A stretch of DNA of 10,056 nucleotides from Campylobacterota bacterium (GCA_003561815.1 PWVP01000247.1:1-10056); one strand, 5' to 3'; counted from the first letter of the stretch, positions 1 to 6,067 are shown. Translations and numbers: made by a program. Notes: generated from the sequence alone by a model not told the origin.

Positions 1-339
1 CAGCGGGGGAAAGAGCGCCCAGGCGCTATCTTTCGCAAAGAGGTCACGATCGGGCTGGATCTTTTTCGTCGCAAAGAGAAAAACCAGCCCCAGAACCAGC
101 GTGATATTGAAGATGACACTCCCCATCACATTGGAGACGGCCAGTTCGCTTGAGCCCCGATAGCTCGCCTGGTAGCTCGCGGCCATCTCCGGCAGACTGG
201 TGCCCAGTGCAATCAGGGTCGCACCAATCACAAAGGGGGAGATATCAAAACGCAGCGCAATCCGCTCACTCTCACGAATCACCAGATGCGCCCCGCCAAT
301 CAGAGCGGCCATCGCTGCGATAAAGAAAAGATAGATCAC
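1..339 (-). CDS. Na+/Ca2+ exchanger (CaCA) family antiporter, N-terminal part
   Basis: This is a cation antiporter of the inner membrane. The family exchanges Ca2+ or a related cation against Na+ or H+. The 113 visible residues contain one complete alpha-1 repeat: a first helix (about 2-18), then the segment about 36-56 with the diagnostic GTSLPE (46-51), then SNVMGSVIFNITLVLG (69-84), which matches the conserved N-x-x-G-S-x-x-F-N block of the family. The acidic residue of GTSLPE (E51) is the usual ion-binding residue. The protein runs off the left edge, so the second half with the alpha-2 repeat is missing. I chose the GTG at 339 because GGAG (348-345) lies 5 bases upstream and no better start exists. 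It begins one base after the ybeY stop codon, so the two genes are probably co-transcribed and translationally coupled. YrbG-like proteins are the closest named relatives, but substrate cannot be told from this fragment. Confidence 0.9.
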   Translation of the reverse strand, partial: MIYLFFIAAMAALIGGAHLVIRESERIALRFDISPFVIGATLIALGTSLPEMAASYQASYRGSSELAVSNVMGSVIFNITLVLGLVFLFATKKIQPDRDLFAKDSAWALFPPL

Positions 340-340
340 G

Positions 341-754
341 CTAGCTCCGCTCCGTCAAGCTGGCGGGCAGATTAAACCGCTGGCGCAGCTGCTGCTCTTT
401 TTCGGCCATCTGGCCGGTGTCGCACTCGTGATCGTAGCCAAGCAGGTGGAGCAGTCCATGCAAAAAGAGCAGATCGATCTCCTCTTGTGGGGTGTGGCCA
501 TACGCCTGAGCCTGATGCTGAGCACGCTGGACGGAGATCACCACCGATCCCAGCGGCGCGCCCACCACCGGCTCGGGCCGGAAGCTGAGTACATCGGTGG
601 GCCCCTCTTTTTGGCGGTGGGTGCGGTTGAGTGTGGCGATACACTCATCATCGACCAGCACCACCTCGACGGGTCGATCGCTGAGTGCTTGGGCCATCTG
701 CACCATCTGTTCAGGGTCGTGGGGGGGGTCGGTTTGGTTGTCCAGTTCCAGCAT
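341..754 (-). CDS. ybeY: YbeY endoribonuclease / rRNA maturation factor
   Basis: YbeY is a zinc-dependent single-strand endoribonuclease of the cytoplasm, needed for 16S rRNA 3'-end maturation and 70S ribosome quality control. The zinc site is plain: HGLLHLLGYDH gives the H-x3-H-x5-H triad at H99, H103 and H109. The upstream family block LNRTHRQKEGPTDVLSF (42-58) is also present. Length is 137 residues, short but normal for Campylobacterota. The beginning (MLELDNQT) and end (NLPASLTERS) closely resemble Helicobacter YbeY from memory, which is the main support for the phylum assignment. LGSVVIS (68-74) replaces the common LGDIVIS, as I recall also for Helicobacter. The ATG at 754 has no Shine-Dalgarno sequence; a TATAAT ends 6 bases before it, so the message may be leaderless. 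An 8-base C tract on the coding strand lies near the N-terminus. It is the first gene of a unit with the downstream exchanger. Confidence 0.96.
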   Translation of the reverse strand: MLELDNQTDPPHDPEQMVQMAQALSDRPVEVVLVDDECIATLNRTHRQKEGPTDVLSFRPEPVVGAPLGSVVISVQRAQHQAQAYGHTPQEEIDLLFLHGLLHLLGYDHECDTGQMAEKEQQLRQRFNLPASLTERS

Positions 755-760
755 GGCGCG

Positions 761-766
761 ATTATA
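761..766 (-). promoter_or_regulatory. -10 element for ybeY (predicted leaderless)
   Basis: Read on the minus strand this is a perfect TATAAT, followed by exactly six bases (cgcgcc) and the ybeY ATG at 754. With the usual 6-7 base distance from -10 to start point, transcription would begin at or next to the ATG. No convincing -35 is visible; Campylobacterota sigma-70 promoters usually lack one. No Shine-Dalgarno sequence exists upstream of the ATG. Confidence 0.55.
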
Positions 767-778
767 GCCAAATCTCGA

Positions 779-784
779 TAGAAT
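779..784 (+). promoter_or_regulatory. -10 element for the UDG-like gene (predicted leaderless)
   Basis: TAGAAT matches the sigma-70 -10 consensus at five of six positions. It is followed by exactly six bases (ccggcc) and the ATG at 791, the same spacing as on the opposite strand. No -35 and no Shine-Dalgarno sequence are visible. The two divergent -10 elements are 12 bases apart. Confidence 0.45.
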
Positions 785-790
785 CCGGCC

Positions 791-1468
791 ATGAAACGGC
801 GACTGATTCAGCTAAACACCCTCCATAAACTCTACCAGGAGGCGTGGCTAGGGGAGGGGTATGTGAGCATCCCCCCGCCGGCTACGGTGCCCGTAGAGTT
901 GCCCCAAAACCCCGGTGAGCTGGGCGCTTCCATCACCGCATGCCACCTCTGCCATCTGGCCAAACGGCGCAAACAGGCAGCGATCGGTCAAGGCGCTTAC
1001 GGTGGTCTGATGGTGGTGATTGATGCCCCCCCGGCGGCCCAAAATGAGCGGGGCAGCCCCTTTGAGGGTAAAAGCGGCGTGCTGCTGCACCGGATGATTA
1101 GCGGCGGATTGGGGCTGGATCCCGCCTCGGTCTATGTCACTTCGCTCGTGAAGTGCCACCCCTACGGTCAGCTGCCCGATGCCGCACTGGAGGCGTGCAC
1201 CCCCTTTTTGGCGGTGGAGCTCGAGCTGGTGGCTCCCCGGGCGGTGCTGGCTTTGGGGGCGCAGGCGTTTTGGCGTCTAAGCGGTATGCGCGAGCCGATG
1301 GAGCGGGCCAGGGGGCGCGCCTGGCCCATCACCCTCGCACCGGGCGTAAAGGCGCCCCTCTTTGCCTCCTACTCACCCGCCTATCTGAGTCTTAACCCCT
1401 CCTTTAAGCGTTCAGCGATGGCGGATCTGAAGCTGGTGCTTGAGGTGCTCAGTAAAGACGGTAGATAA
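791..1468 (+). CDS. Uracil-DNA glycosylase, family 4-like Fe-S protein, with altered active-site motifs
   Basis: Family 4 uracil-DNA glycosylases remove uracil from DNA in base excision repair and carry a [4Fe-4S] cluster. The four expected cluster cysteines are present: C51 and C54 (ACHLCHLA), C122 (VKCHPYG) and C136 (EACTPFL). The fold markers GSPFEGKSGVLL (88-99) and VYVTSLVKCHP (114-124) are also clear. The catalytic motifs differ from the norm. The position of motif A, usually like GEAPG, reads IDAPP (77-81). The motif-2 position, usually HPAALL-like, reads SPAYLS, with Ser195 where His is expected. The protein could therefore be a divergent lineage-specific glycosylase, have another base specificity, or be a binding protein. 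Length (225 residues) is normal. The ATG at 791 is the only good start but lacks a Shine-Dalgarno sequence. The last 20 bases overlap the end of the convergent tonB-like gene. Confidence 0.85.
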   Translation: MKRRLIQLNTLHKLYQEAWLGEGYVSIPPPATVPVELPQNPGELGASITACHLCHLAKRRKQAAIGQGAYGGLMVVIDAPPAAQNERGSPFEGKSGVLLHRMISGGLGLDPASVYVTSLVKCHPYGQLPDAALEACTPFLAVELELVAPRAVLALGAQAFWRLSGMREPMERARGRAWPITLAPGVKAPLFASYSPAYLSLNPSFKRSAMADLKLVLEVLSKDGR

Positions 1469-2207
1469 CGCGCAGCCGGATACGGACCGGCTCATCGGGG
1501 TGGGGGTAGTCTTTATGTGCAATCTCGACGGTGTGGATCGCGTTGTCATCAAGCAGGCTGTAGCCGGAGCTTCGAAGCACCTCGATAGGGGTGATATCCC
1601 CATTGGGCAGCAGCGTAAAGGCGAGCACCACCTCCCCGGACATTCGCAAACGGCCCGCCAGCTCCGGGTAGCGCAGATAGCGCTGGGTGATGCGCCCGAT
1701 CCCCTCGAGTCGATCCTCGATAAACGCCCGCTCTTGGGGGCTCAGATCGTAGATCATATCGCCATAGAGATCACCTATCTCGCTATCGGGAATCTGCGGC
1801 CTCTTTGGCGGTGCTGCGGGACTCTTTTCGGGCTCCTGAAACGCTTCGCTAAGCTCCTGGCTGCTTAAGGGCGCTGGCGCGAAGAGATCGGGCAGGGGCG
1901 GCACCCTCTTCTTAGGCTCCTGGGTGGGCGCGCTCTCTTCGGCGCGCTCTTGGGGAGGTGTGGGCTCTGAGGCGGTGGCCACATCCGGCGGGGACTGGAG
2001 AGGCTCAGGGGGGTGGATGCTCTCAAGCTCCGGCTCAATCACCGCGATGGGATCATCAGGGTGGAAGTATCGAAACGGCAGGGGCGCAGCCTCCCGATCG
2101 GATGGCGGGGGGGCAAAGAGTGCGCTGTTTTGCACCTGCCAGAGGGTGGCCAAAAAGGGGAGATAGAGAGCCAGGGCGATCAAAAAAGCTTTGCGGTTTC
2201 GGTTCAT
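1449..2207 (-). CDS. TonB-family energy-transducing protein
   Basis: TonB proteins are anchored in the inner membrane, span the periplasm, and pass proton-motive energy from ExbB/ExbD to outer-membrane transporters for iron chelates, vitamins or glycans. The 252 residues show the standard plan. There is a short basic N-terminus (MNRNRK), then one hydrophobic signal-anchor helix (about 7-22). A Pro/Glu-rich periplasmic linker follows (about 32-140, with repeated PP and EP pairs). The C-terminal TonB domain (about 170-252) contains YPELAGRLRMSGEVVLAF and the VLRSSGYSLLDDNAI stretch. The ATG at 2207 has AGGA (2216-2213) 5 bases upstream. No exbB, exbD or TonB-dependent receptor is visible, so its client is unknown. 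It is divergent from nrdB over a shared 94-base gap and overlaps the end of the UDG-like gene by 20 bases. The 7-base G tract at 2107-2113 lies within it. Confidence 0.88.
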   Translation of the reverse strand: MNRNRKAFLIALALYLPFLATLWQVQNSALFAPPPSDREAAPLPFRYFHPDDPIAVIEPELESIHPPEPLQSPPDVATASEPTPPQERAEESAPTQEPKKRVPPLPDLFAPAPLSSQELSEAFQEPEKSPAAPPKRPQIPDSEIGDLYGDMIYDLSPQERAFIEDRLEGIGRITQRYLRYPELAGRLRMSGEVVLAFTLLPNGDITPIEVLRSSGYSLLDDNAIHTVEIAHKDYPHPDEPVRIRLRVIYRLY

Positions 2208-2240
2208 CGGCGTCCTAATCCTCTATCCATGGGGCTGATC

Positions 2241-2246
2241 ATAATA
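2241..2246 (-). promoter_or_regulatory. -10 element for the tonB-like gene
   Basis: On the minus strand the sequence is CTTG followed directly by TATTAT, a five-of-six match to the -10 consensus. The predicted start point is near 2234, giving a leader of roughly 27 bases that contains the AGGA ribosome binding site. No -35 is convincing. It stands back to back with the nrdB promoter. Confidence 0.45.
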
Positions 2247-2259
2247 CAAGCCCACTTGT
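2246..2259. repeat. Small inverted repeat between the tonB-like and nrdB promoters
   Basis: ACAAG-CCCA-CTTGT is a perfect 5-base inverted repeat with a 4-base spacer. It sits exactly between the two divergent -10 elements, so each -10 is preceded by CTTGT on its own strand. It may be an operator. It may equally be the simple consequence of a symmetric bidirectional promoter in which both -10 elements carry the same upstream extension. It does not resemble the NrdR-box consensus well enough to name it so. Confidence 0.35.
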
Positions 2260-2265
2260 TATAAA
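2260..2265 (+). promoter_or_regulatory. Extended -10 promoter of nrdB
   Basis: TATAAA is preceded by TGT, giving an extended -10 (TG-n-TATAAA). The predicted start point is near 2272, leaving a leader of about 30 bases with GGGGA (2292-2296) 5 bases before the nrdB ATG. No good -35 is present. A one-step shift (TAAAAT, 2262-2267) is an alternative reading. Confidence 0.5.
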
Positions 2266-2301
2266 ATCTCGGACACTTTAACTAGAAAAACGGGGAACTC
2301 A

Positions 2302-3321
2302 ATGAGCCGAAAAAAGATCTACAATCCGCTCTCCAAAGAGGGGGTGGATGATCGCGCCGTCATCGGCGGAAACCCAACTGGTCTTGTCGAACTGACAAAA
2401 GTAAAATACCAGTGGGCGATCAATCTGTGGGATCTGATGCTGGCCAACACCTGGTTTCCCAAAGAGGTCGATATGACCCAGGATGCGAAAGATTACAAGT
2501 ACCTCTCCAGCGAAGAGAAGCGGATGTACGATCTGGTTTTAAGTCAGCTGATCTTTATGGACTCGATTCAGACCAACCAGCTTCAGGACAATATCAACCC
2601 CTTTATCACTGCTCCGGAGATCAATGTGCTGCTCGCGCGCCAGAGCTTTGAGGAGGCGCTGCACAGCTCCAGCTACGCGGTGATGGTGGAGTCCATCAGC
2701 GAAAACACCGAAGAGATCTACGATATGTGGCGCAAAGACGCCATTCTTTATAAGAAAAACAGCTATATCGCCGCCGTCTACGATGAGCTGGTGAGTAATC
2801 CCAGCGATGAGAGCAAGCTGCTGGCGATGTTTGCGGTGCAGATTCTGGAGGGGATCTACTTCTATAGCGGTTTTACGGCGATGTACACCCTCGCGCGCGC
2901 GGGCAAGATGCTGGGCAGCGCGCAGATGATCCGCTTTATCCAGCGCGATGAGATCACCCATCTGCTGGTGTTTCAAAACATGATCAACACCACCCGAAAA
3001 GAGCGGCCTGAGCTCTTTACCAAAGCGCTCGAAGATCGGGTCTATCAGATGTTTGAGGAGGCGACGCGGCTTGAGATTGAGTGGGGCCAGCACATCTCGG
3101 GCAACAACATCCTGGGCTTTACCGACGAGATTATCGATCAGTATATCAAATACCTCTGCGACGGGCGGCTTAAGGCGGTTCACCTCAATCCGCTCTATAA
3201 CGCCCAGCACCCCATCAAGTGGGTCGATAAGTTCAGCCAGTTTAACGAACAGAAGTCCAACTTCTTCGAGGCGACGGTCAGCAACTACTCCAAGGGCAGC
3301 CTGAGCTTTGATGACTTCTAA
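2302..3321 (+). CDS. nrdB: Class I ribonucleotide reductase, beta (R2) subunit
   Basis: NrdB holds the diiron-tyrosyl radical that starts reduction of ribonucleoside diphosphates to deoxynucleotides in the NrdA-NrdB complex. By alignment from memory with E. coli R2, all metal ligands are in place: D87 (FMDS), E118 and H121 (E-A-L-H), E183 (LEGIYFY), and E217 and H220 (RDEITH). The radical tyrosine is Y125 (HSSSY), so this is a normal tyrosyl-radical R2, not a radical-site-lacking (Ic-type) form. The C-terminus ends SLSFDDF, the acidic/aromatic tail that docks on the alpha subunit. The 339-residue length fits the short R2 group found in Campylobacterota. The start has GGGGA 5 bases upstream. 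nrdA is not in the window; in this phylum the two genes are often unlinked. The divergent neighbour is a TonB-type gene, and the DUF4160/DUF2442 pair follows 26 bases downstream. Confidence 0.97.
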   Translation: MSRKKIYNPLSKEGVDDRAVIGGNPTGLVELTKVKYQWAINLWDLMLANTWFPKEVDMTQDAKDYKYLSSEEKRMYDLVLSQLIFMDSIQTNQLQDNINPFITAPEINVLLARQSFEEALHSSSYAVMVESISENTEEIYDMWRKDAILYKKNSYIAAVYDELVSNPSDESKLLAMFAVQILEGIYFYSGFTAMYTLARAGKMLGSAQMIRFIQRDEITHLLVFQNMINTTRKERPELFTKALEDRVYQMFEEATRLEIEWGQHISGNNILGFTDEIIDQYIKYLCDGRLKAVHLNPLYNAQHPIKWVDKFSQFNEQKSNFFEATVSNYSKGSLSFDDF

Positions 3322-3347
3322 ACAGCCCGGCAAAAAGGTTTTTCGCG

Positions 3348-3575
3348 TTGCCTACGCTTTTGGTGGAAGAGGGGTTTAGGTTTTTCTTCTATGTCAACGA
3401 GCATGAACCGATGCATATCCATGTTATCAAGGGTGACGGATTTGCTAAAATAGAGCTTGGCAGCGGCAGGGTGGTTCGAAGCTATCTCAAACCTAAAGAG
3501 CTTAAAAAAGCACTCGCTATGATACAGAAGCATCAGGCTGAGTTTGAAAGGGCGTGGCATGAGTGGTTTGATTAG
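3348..3575 (+). CDS. DUF4160 protein, possible toxin-antitoxin-like pair member
   Basis: This 75-residue protein matches the DUF4160 family by its start (MPT-x4-GFRFFFYVNEHEP, about 1-21), the conserved HIHV (23-26) and a C-terminal helix rich in Lys and Glu (about 48-73). The molecular function of the family is unknown. Such genes are often found directly upstream of DUF2442 genes, as here, and the pair has the size and layout of a toxin-antitoxin module. That is a contextual guess. The start is TTG at 3348, with AAAAAGG (3332-3338) 9 bases upstream; the resulting MPT beginning is typical of the family and no ATG is available. By rough count its GC is about 45%, well below its neighbours, which suggests recent acquisition. 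It lies 26 bases after nrdB without a visible terminator. Confidence 0.8.
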   Translation: MPTLLVEEGFRFFFYVNEHEPMHIHVIKGDGFAKIELGSGRVVRSYLKPKELKKALAMIQKHQAEFERAWHEWFD

Positions 3576-3801
3576 AGGTAAAGAGGTCCACTTCGATGAG
3601 ACCTATCTCCATGTGAGTCTGGAAGATGGCCGGGTGATATCCACGCCTCTTAGTTGGTATGCGCCGCTGCAGAGCGCAACGATCGCTCAGCTTAAGGCGT
3701 ATCGCCTGATCTGTATGCAGACAGGCATCGAGTGGCCCGAGCTGGATTACCAGCTTAGCATCGAAAGCATGTTGGCGGCCCCAAAAGAGGTAGCCGCCTA
3801 G
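3559..3801 (+). CDS. DUF2442 protein, partner of the DUF4160 gene
   Basis: This 80-residue protein shows the DUF2442 pattern: KEVHFDETYLHVSLEDGRVISTPLSWY in outline (8-34), then the SATIAQLKAYRL helix (39-50), then the conserved GIEWPELDYQLSIESML (56-72). The function is unknown. The family is small, soluble and usually paired with DUF4160. I prefer ATG 3559 over TTG 3544 because AAAGGG (3547-3552) is placed 6 bases before it and the protein then begins near the family's first strand. It overlaps the end of the DUF4160 gene by 17 bases in another frame, so translation is likely coupled. Its GC content (middle fifties percent) is higher than that of its partner. In toxin-antitoxin terms either member could be the neutralising one. 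Confidence 0.8.
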   Translation: MSGLIRGKEVHFDETYLHVSLEDGRVISTPLSWYAPLQSATIAQLKAYRLICMQTGIEWPELDYQLSIESMLAAPKEVAA

Positions 3802-3858
3802 ATTGGCTCGATCGCCCTGGCTAGACGAATACGATTTTAGGACTTTAAAAGGCTTTTA

Positions 3859-4908
3859 ATGCACACTTTTCACCTCTCGCACACCGATCTGGACGGTTAT
3901 AGCTGTCAGCTGGTGGCGCGCAAGTTTCTGGGACAGACCCACTGCTACAACTCCAACTACGGTCCGGAGGTGAGCGCGCGGCTCGATCAGATTGCCAACA
4001 ATATGGCCTTCTTCTCATCCAGGGAGCCTAAAAGGCTGCTGATTACCGATCTCAACATCTCCAAAGAGGAGTGTAAGCAGGTTGAGAAGATCCAGTCCAC
4101 TCTTGAGAATCTCGGCCACAGTGTGGAGGTGGTGCTGCTCGATCACCATAAAAGTGGCGAGGCCCAGGCGGCGGCCTATGGGTGGTACCACCTCGATAGC
4201 GAGAAGTCGGCGACGCGCCTGACACTGGATTGGTGCGAAGCGCTCACCGGCCAGAAGGCGGATGAGGCGCTTGAGAGCTATGTGCAGAGCGTCAACGCCT
4301 ACGATATCTGGTTGACAGAGGATGAGCGCTTTGAGTTTGGCAAAACCCTCAACCGGCTGGTGATGGATAGCCGCGAGATTAGCGCGGTGCTCTTCTCCTC
4401 TGAGGATGTCGCCTATCGCCACTTTGTCCTGGAACAGGCGTTTGAGTATCTGGAGAGCAATCGCTATATCGAGCTCGATGACGCGATTCTTTCGATCAAA
4501 AAGCGGTTTTTAGCCCAGGATGGCCCCTATGATAGCATCGATAATCTCGCCGCGCGTTATGTGCTGAGTCTGCTGGGCAAAAACCGTGGGCGGCTCACCA
4601 TCGAGTATGCCGGACACAAAGGGGTGCTCACCTTTCAGATCGGCAACACCTCGGTGCTGGGCAACGCATTTTTAAAGGCGTATCCGGAGTTTGATTTCTT
4701 TATGGACATCAACCGCAACGGCAATATCGGGCTGCGGGCGGATAATAAGATCGATGTGAGCCAGATGGCGGCCAAACTCTTTGGTGGTGGCGGCCACGCC
4801 AATGCCGCCGGGGGGCGTCTACCCGGCGTCAAGGATATCTTTGTCTACGATCGGGTCAAAGAGCTGGTAACCAACCATATCCGATCGCACGAGGAGACTA
4901 GCGCCTAA
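3859..4908 (+). CDS. DHH/DHHA1 phosphoesterase, NrnB-like oligoribonuclease candidate
   Basis: DHH phosphoesterases cleave short RNAs, cyclic-dinucleotide breakdown products or pAp with two metal ions. The 349 residues carry the N-terminal catalytic motifs SHTDLDG (7-13), ITDLN (62-66), the name-giving LLDHHKSG (93-100; D95, H96, H97) and NAYDIW (146-151). The C-terminal DHHA1 substrate domain has the glycine-rich GGGGHANAAGG (309-319). The opening SHTDLDGYSCQ and YNSNYG are most like NrnB-type proteins, so degradation of nano-RNA is the best guess; Campylobacterota are generally thought to lack Orn. There are no CBS domains, no membrane segments and no RecJ-type OB domain. The ATG at 3859 has AAAAGG (3847-3852) 6 bases upstream. 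It follows the DUF2442 gene after 57 bases, where no strong promoter or terminator is seen, and its end overlaps the end of nnrS by 11 bases. Confidence 0.88.
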   Translation: MHTFHLSHTDLDGYSCQLVARKFLGQTHCYNSNYGPEVSARLDQIANNMAFFSSREPKRLLITDLNISKEECKQVEKIQSTLENLGHSVEVVLLDHHKSGEAQAAAYGWYHLDSEKSATRLTLDWCEALTGQKADEALESYVQSVNAYDIWLTEDERFEFGKTLNRLVMDSREISAVLFSSEDVAYRHFVLEQAFEYLESNRYIELDDAILSIKKRFLAQDGPYDSIDNLAARYVLSLLGKNRGRLTIEYAGHKGVLTFQIGNTSVLGNAFLKAYPEFDFFMDINRNGNIGLRADNKIDVSQMAAKLFGGGGHANAAGGRLPGVKDIFVYDRVKELVTNHIRSHEETSA

Positions 4909-6043
4909 GCCCTAAAAGCGTCTTGGCATAGCGCGCGCCCCAGAGGATAAAGAGCACCACCCAGGCCCACGCGCTTAGGTGTAGCAGCCCTGTGGCCATC
5001 GCCGGAATCGGATCAAGGGCCAGTGAGGCGCCGATGCGCACCAGCACGATCGCCTGTACCAGCACAAAGAGCACCACTGCGAAGCGATCGGCGCGGATCT
5101 TCTGTCCGGAGTGACCCAGAATAACCCGCGTGCCAAAGCCGATCAGAAGCGTCAAAAGCCCGCCGATCGCGACGATGTGTAGCCCCAGCTTAAGCGCACT
5201 CACGCCGCTAAAAAGCTCATAGCCCACCACCAGCAGTCCGATGGCCAGCCACGCCATTCCCAGGGGCAGAATCCACAAAATCGCATCGGATCGGCGCCAG
5301 GGGCGAAGCCGGAGGGTAAGCCAGCCGATAAGCCCGGCCGCCACAACCGCCCCGATAGCCCCGGAGAGCAGGAGCTTACCGCTCACCTCCGCTATCCCCG
5401 CCAGATAGAGCCCTGCCAGCCCCACCGGCACGAACCAGACGGGGCGAAGAGATTCATCCTCCTGAAAGTAGATGCGATAAAAGGCGGGCACCATCCGCTG
5501 GGCAACCACAAAAAAGATAGGCACCACCGTCAGCCAGAACGCCGCTGTGGCGAGACTAAAACCAACAGCCAGCGAAAGGGGTGGCAAAAGGGCCGCCACC
5601 GCGATAAGCCCCAGAAGCGTATAGCTATCACGCTTATCGGCGGCCTGACCGCTCCAGGCGTGTAAGCCCAGATGCCACAGACCAAAGAGAAGCGCGGCGC
5701 TGACCAGCAGCTTTCCGGCCACCAGAAGACCGATGAGAGCGAAGAGAATACCGATCTGAAAGAGAATCCAGATGCGTAGATAGACCTCTGCCCCGATGGG
5801 ACTGGAGGTGGTGTATTTGGGGATAACGGTGAGCAAAAAGCCCAAAAAGGCGCTGAAAAACACCCCATAAAGCAGCCCGAAGCCGTGCGCCATCGAAAAG
5901 ACGCCCACCACACCGATCAGGCTTAAGAAGGTGCCCAGCATCATCACCACCGCCCAGAAGATGGCGGCGATGAAAAAGATCTGGTGGGGCTGCTCGATGG
6001 CGCGATCAACCCATCGGGTTGGTTGGGGGGCGCTCCACTGCAT
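4898..6043 (-). CDS. nnrS: NnrS-family multi-helix membrane protein
   Basis: NnrS proteins are heme- and copper-containing inner-membrane proteins associated with nitric-oxide stress and denitrification; the exact chemistry is unsettled. The 381 residues form about twelve hydrophobic helices. Conserved points are QPHQIFFIAAIFW (18-30), AHGFGLLYGVFFSAFLGFLLT (52-72) leading into VIPKYTTSSPI, the RM-P-FYR loop (183-190), FGTRVILGHSGQ (303-314), and a last His in LLHLSAWAW (353-361). Candidate metal-binding His residues are H20, H53, H124, H128, H289, H311 and H355. The start is well supported: AAAGGAG (6055-6049) is 5 bases before the ATG. A -10-like element sits in the short gap upstream, so it may have its own promoter even though it follows the sucrose operon on the same strand. 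No NO reductase or nitrite reductase gene is in the window. Confidence 0.88.
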   Translation of the reverse strand: MQWSAPQPTRWVDRAIEQPHQIFFIAAIFWAVVMMLGTFLSLIGVVGVFSMAHGFGLLYGVFFSAFLGFLLTVIPKYTTSSPIGAEVYLRIWILFQIGILFALIGLLVAGKLLVSAALLFGLWHLGLHAWSGQAADKRDSYTLLGLIAVAALLPPLSLAVGFSLATAAFWLTVVPIFFVVAQRMVPAFYRIYFQEDESLRPVWFVPVGLAGLYLAGIAEVSGKLLLSGAIGAVVAAGLIGWLTLRLRPWRRSDAILWILPLGMAWLAIGLLVVGYELFSGVSALKLGLHIVAIGGLLTLLIGFGTRVILGHSGQKIRADRFAVVLFVLVQAIVLVRIGASLALDPIPAMATGLLHLSAWAWVVLFILWGARYAKTLLGLRR

Positions 6044-6067
6044 TCAGGCTCCTTTGATGTTTGGCCG

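Noticed and set aside
428..781. A 117-residue plus-strand open frame opposite ybeY
   Set aside because: The minus-strand YbeY is unmistakable (H-x3-H-x5-H motif), and the plus frame shows no recognisable pattern.
1020..1040. Frameshift at the C7 tract in the UDG-like gene
   Set aside because: The frame before and after the tract both encode family-consistent sequence (Fe-S cysteines on each side), so the gene is intact and the motif is simply divergent.
2241..2272. NrdR box upstream of nrdB
   Set aside because: NrdR sites are 16-base near-palindromes of the form acaCwAtATaTwGtgt, usually in pairs. The ACAAG-CCCA-CTTGT repeat does not fit and only one copy is present.
2539..3333. A 264-residue open frame antisense to nrdB
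   Set aside because: It is the complement of a fully conserved nrdB with all metal ligands. It has no family resemblance and no separate ribosome binding site, so it is a shadow of codon bias in a GC-rich gene.
3322..3347. Intrinsic terminator after nrdB
   Set aside because: The AAAAAGGTTTTT-like sequence has no GC-rich stem, and the AAAAAGG serves better as the ribosome binding site of the DUF4160 gene.
3544..3558. Upstream TTG start for the DUF2442 gene
   Set aside because: The AAAGGG ribosome binding site lies within this stretch and is correctly spaced for ATG 3559, not for TTG 3544.
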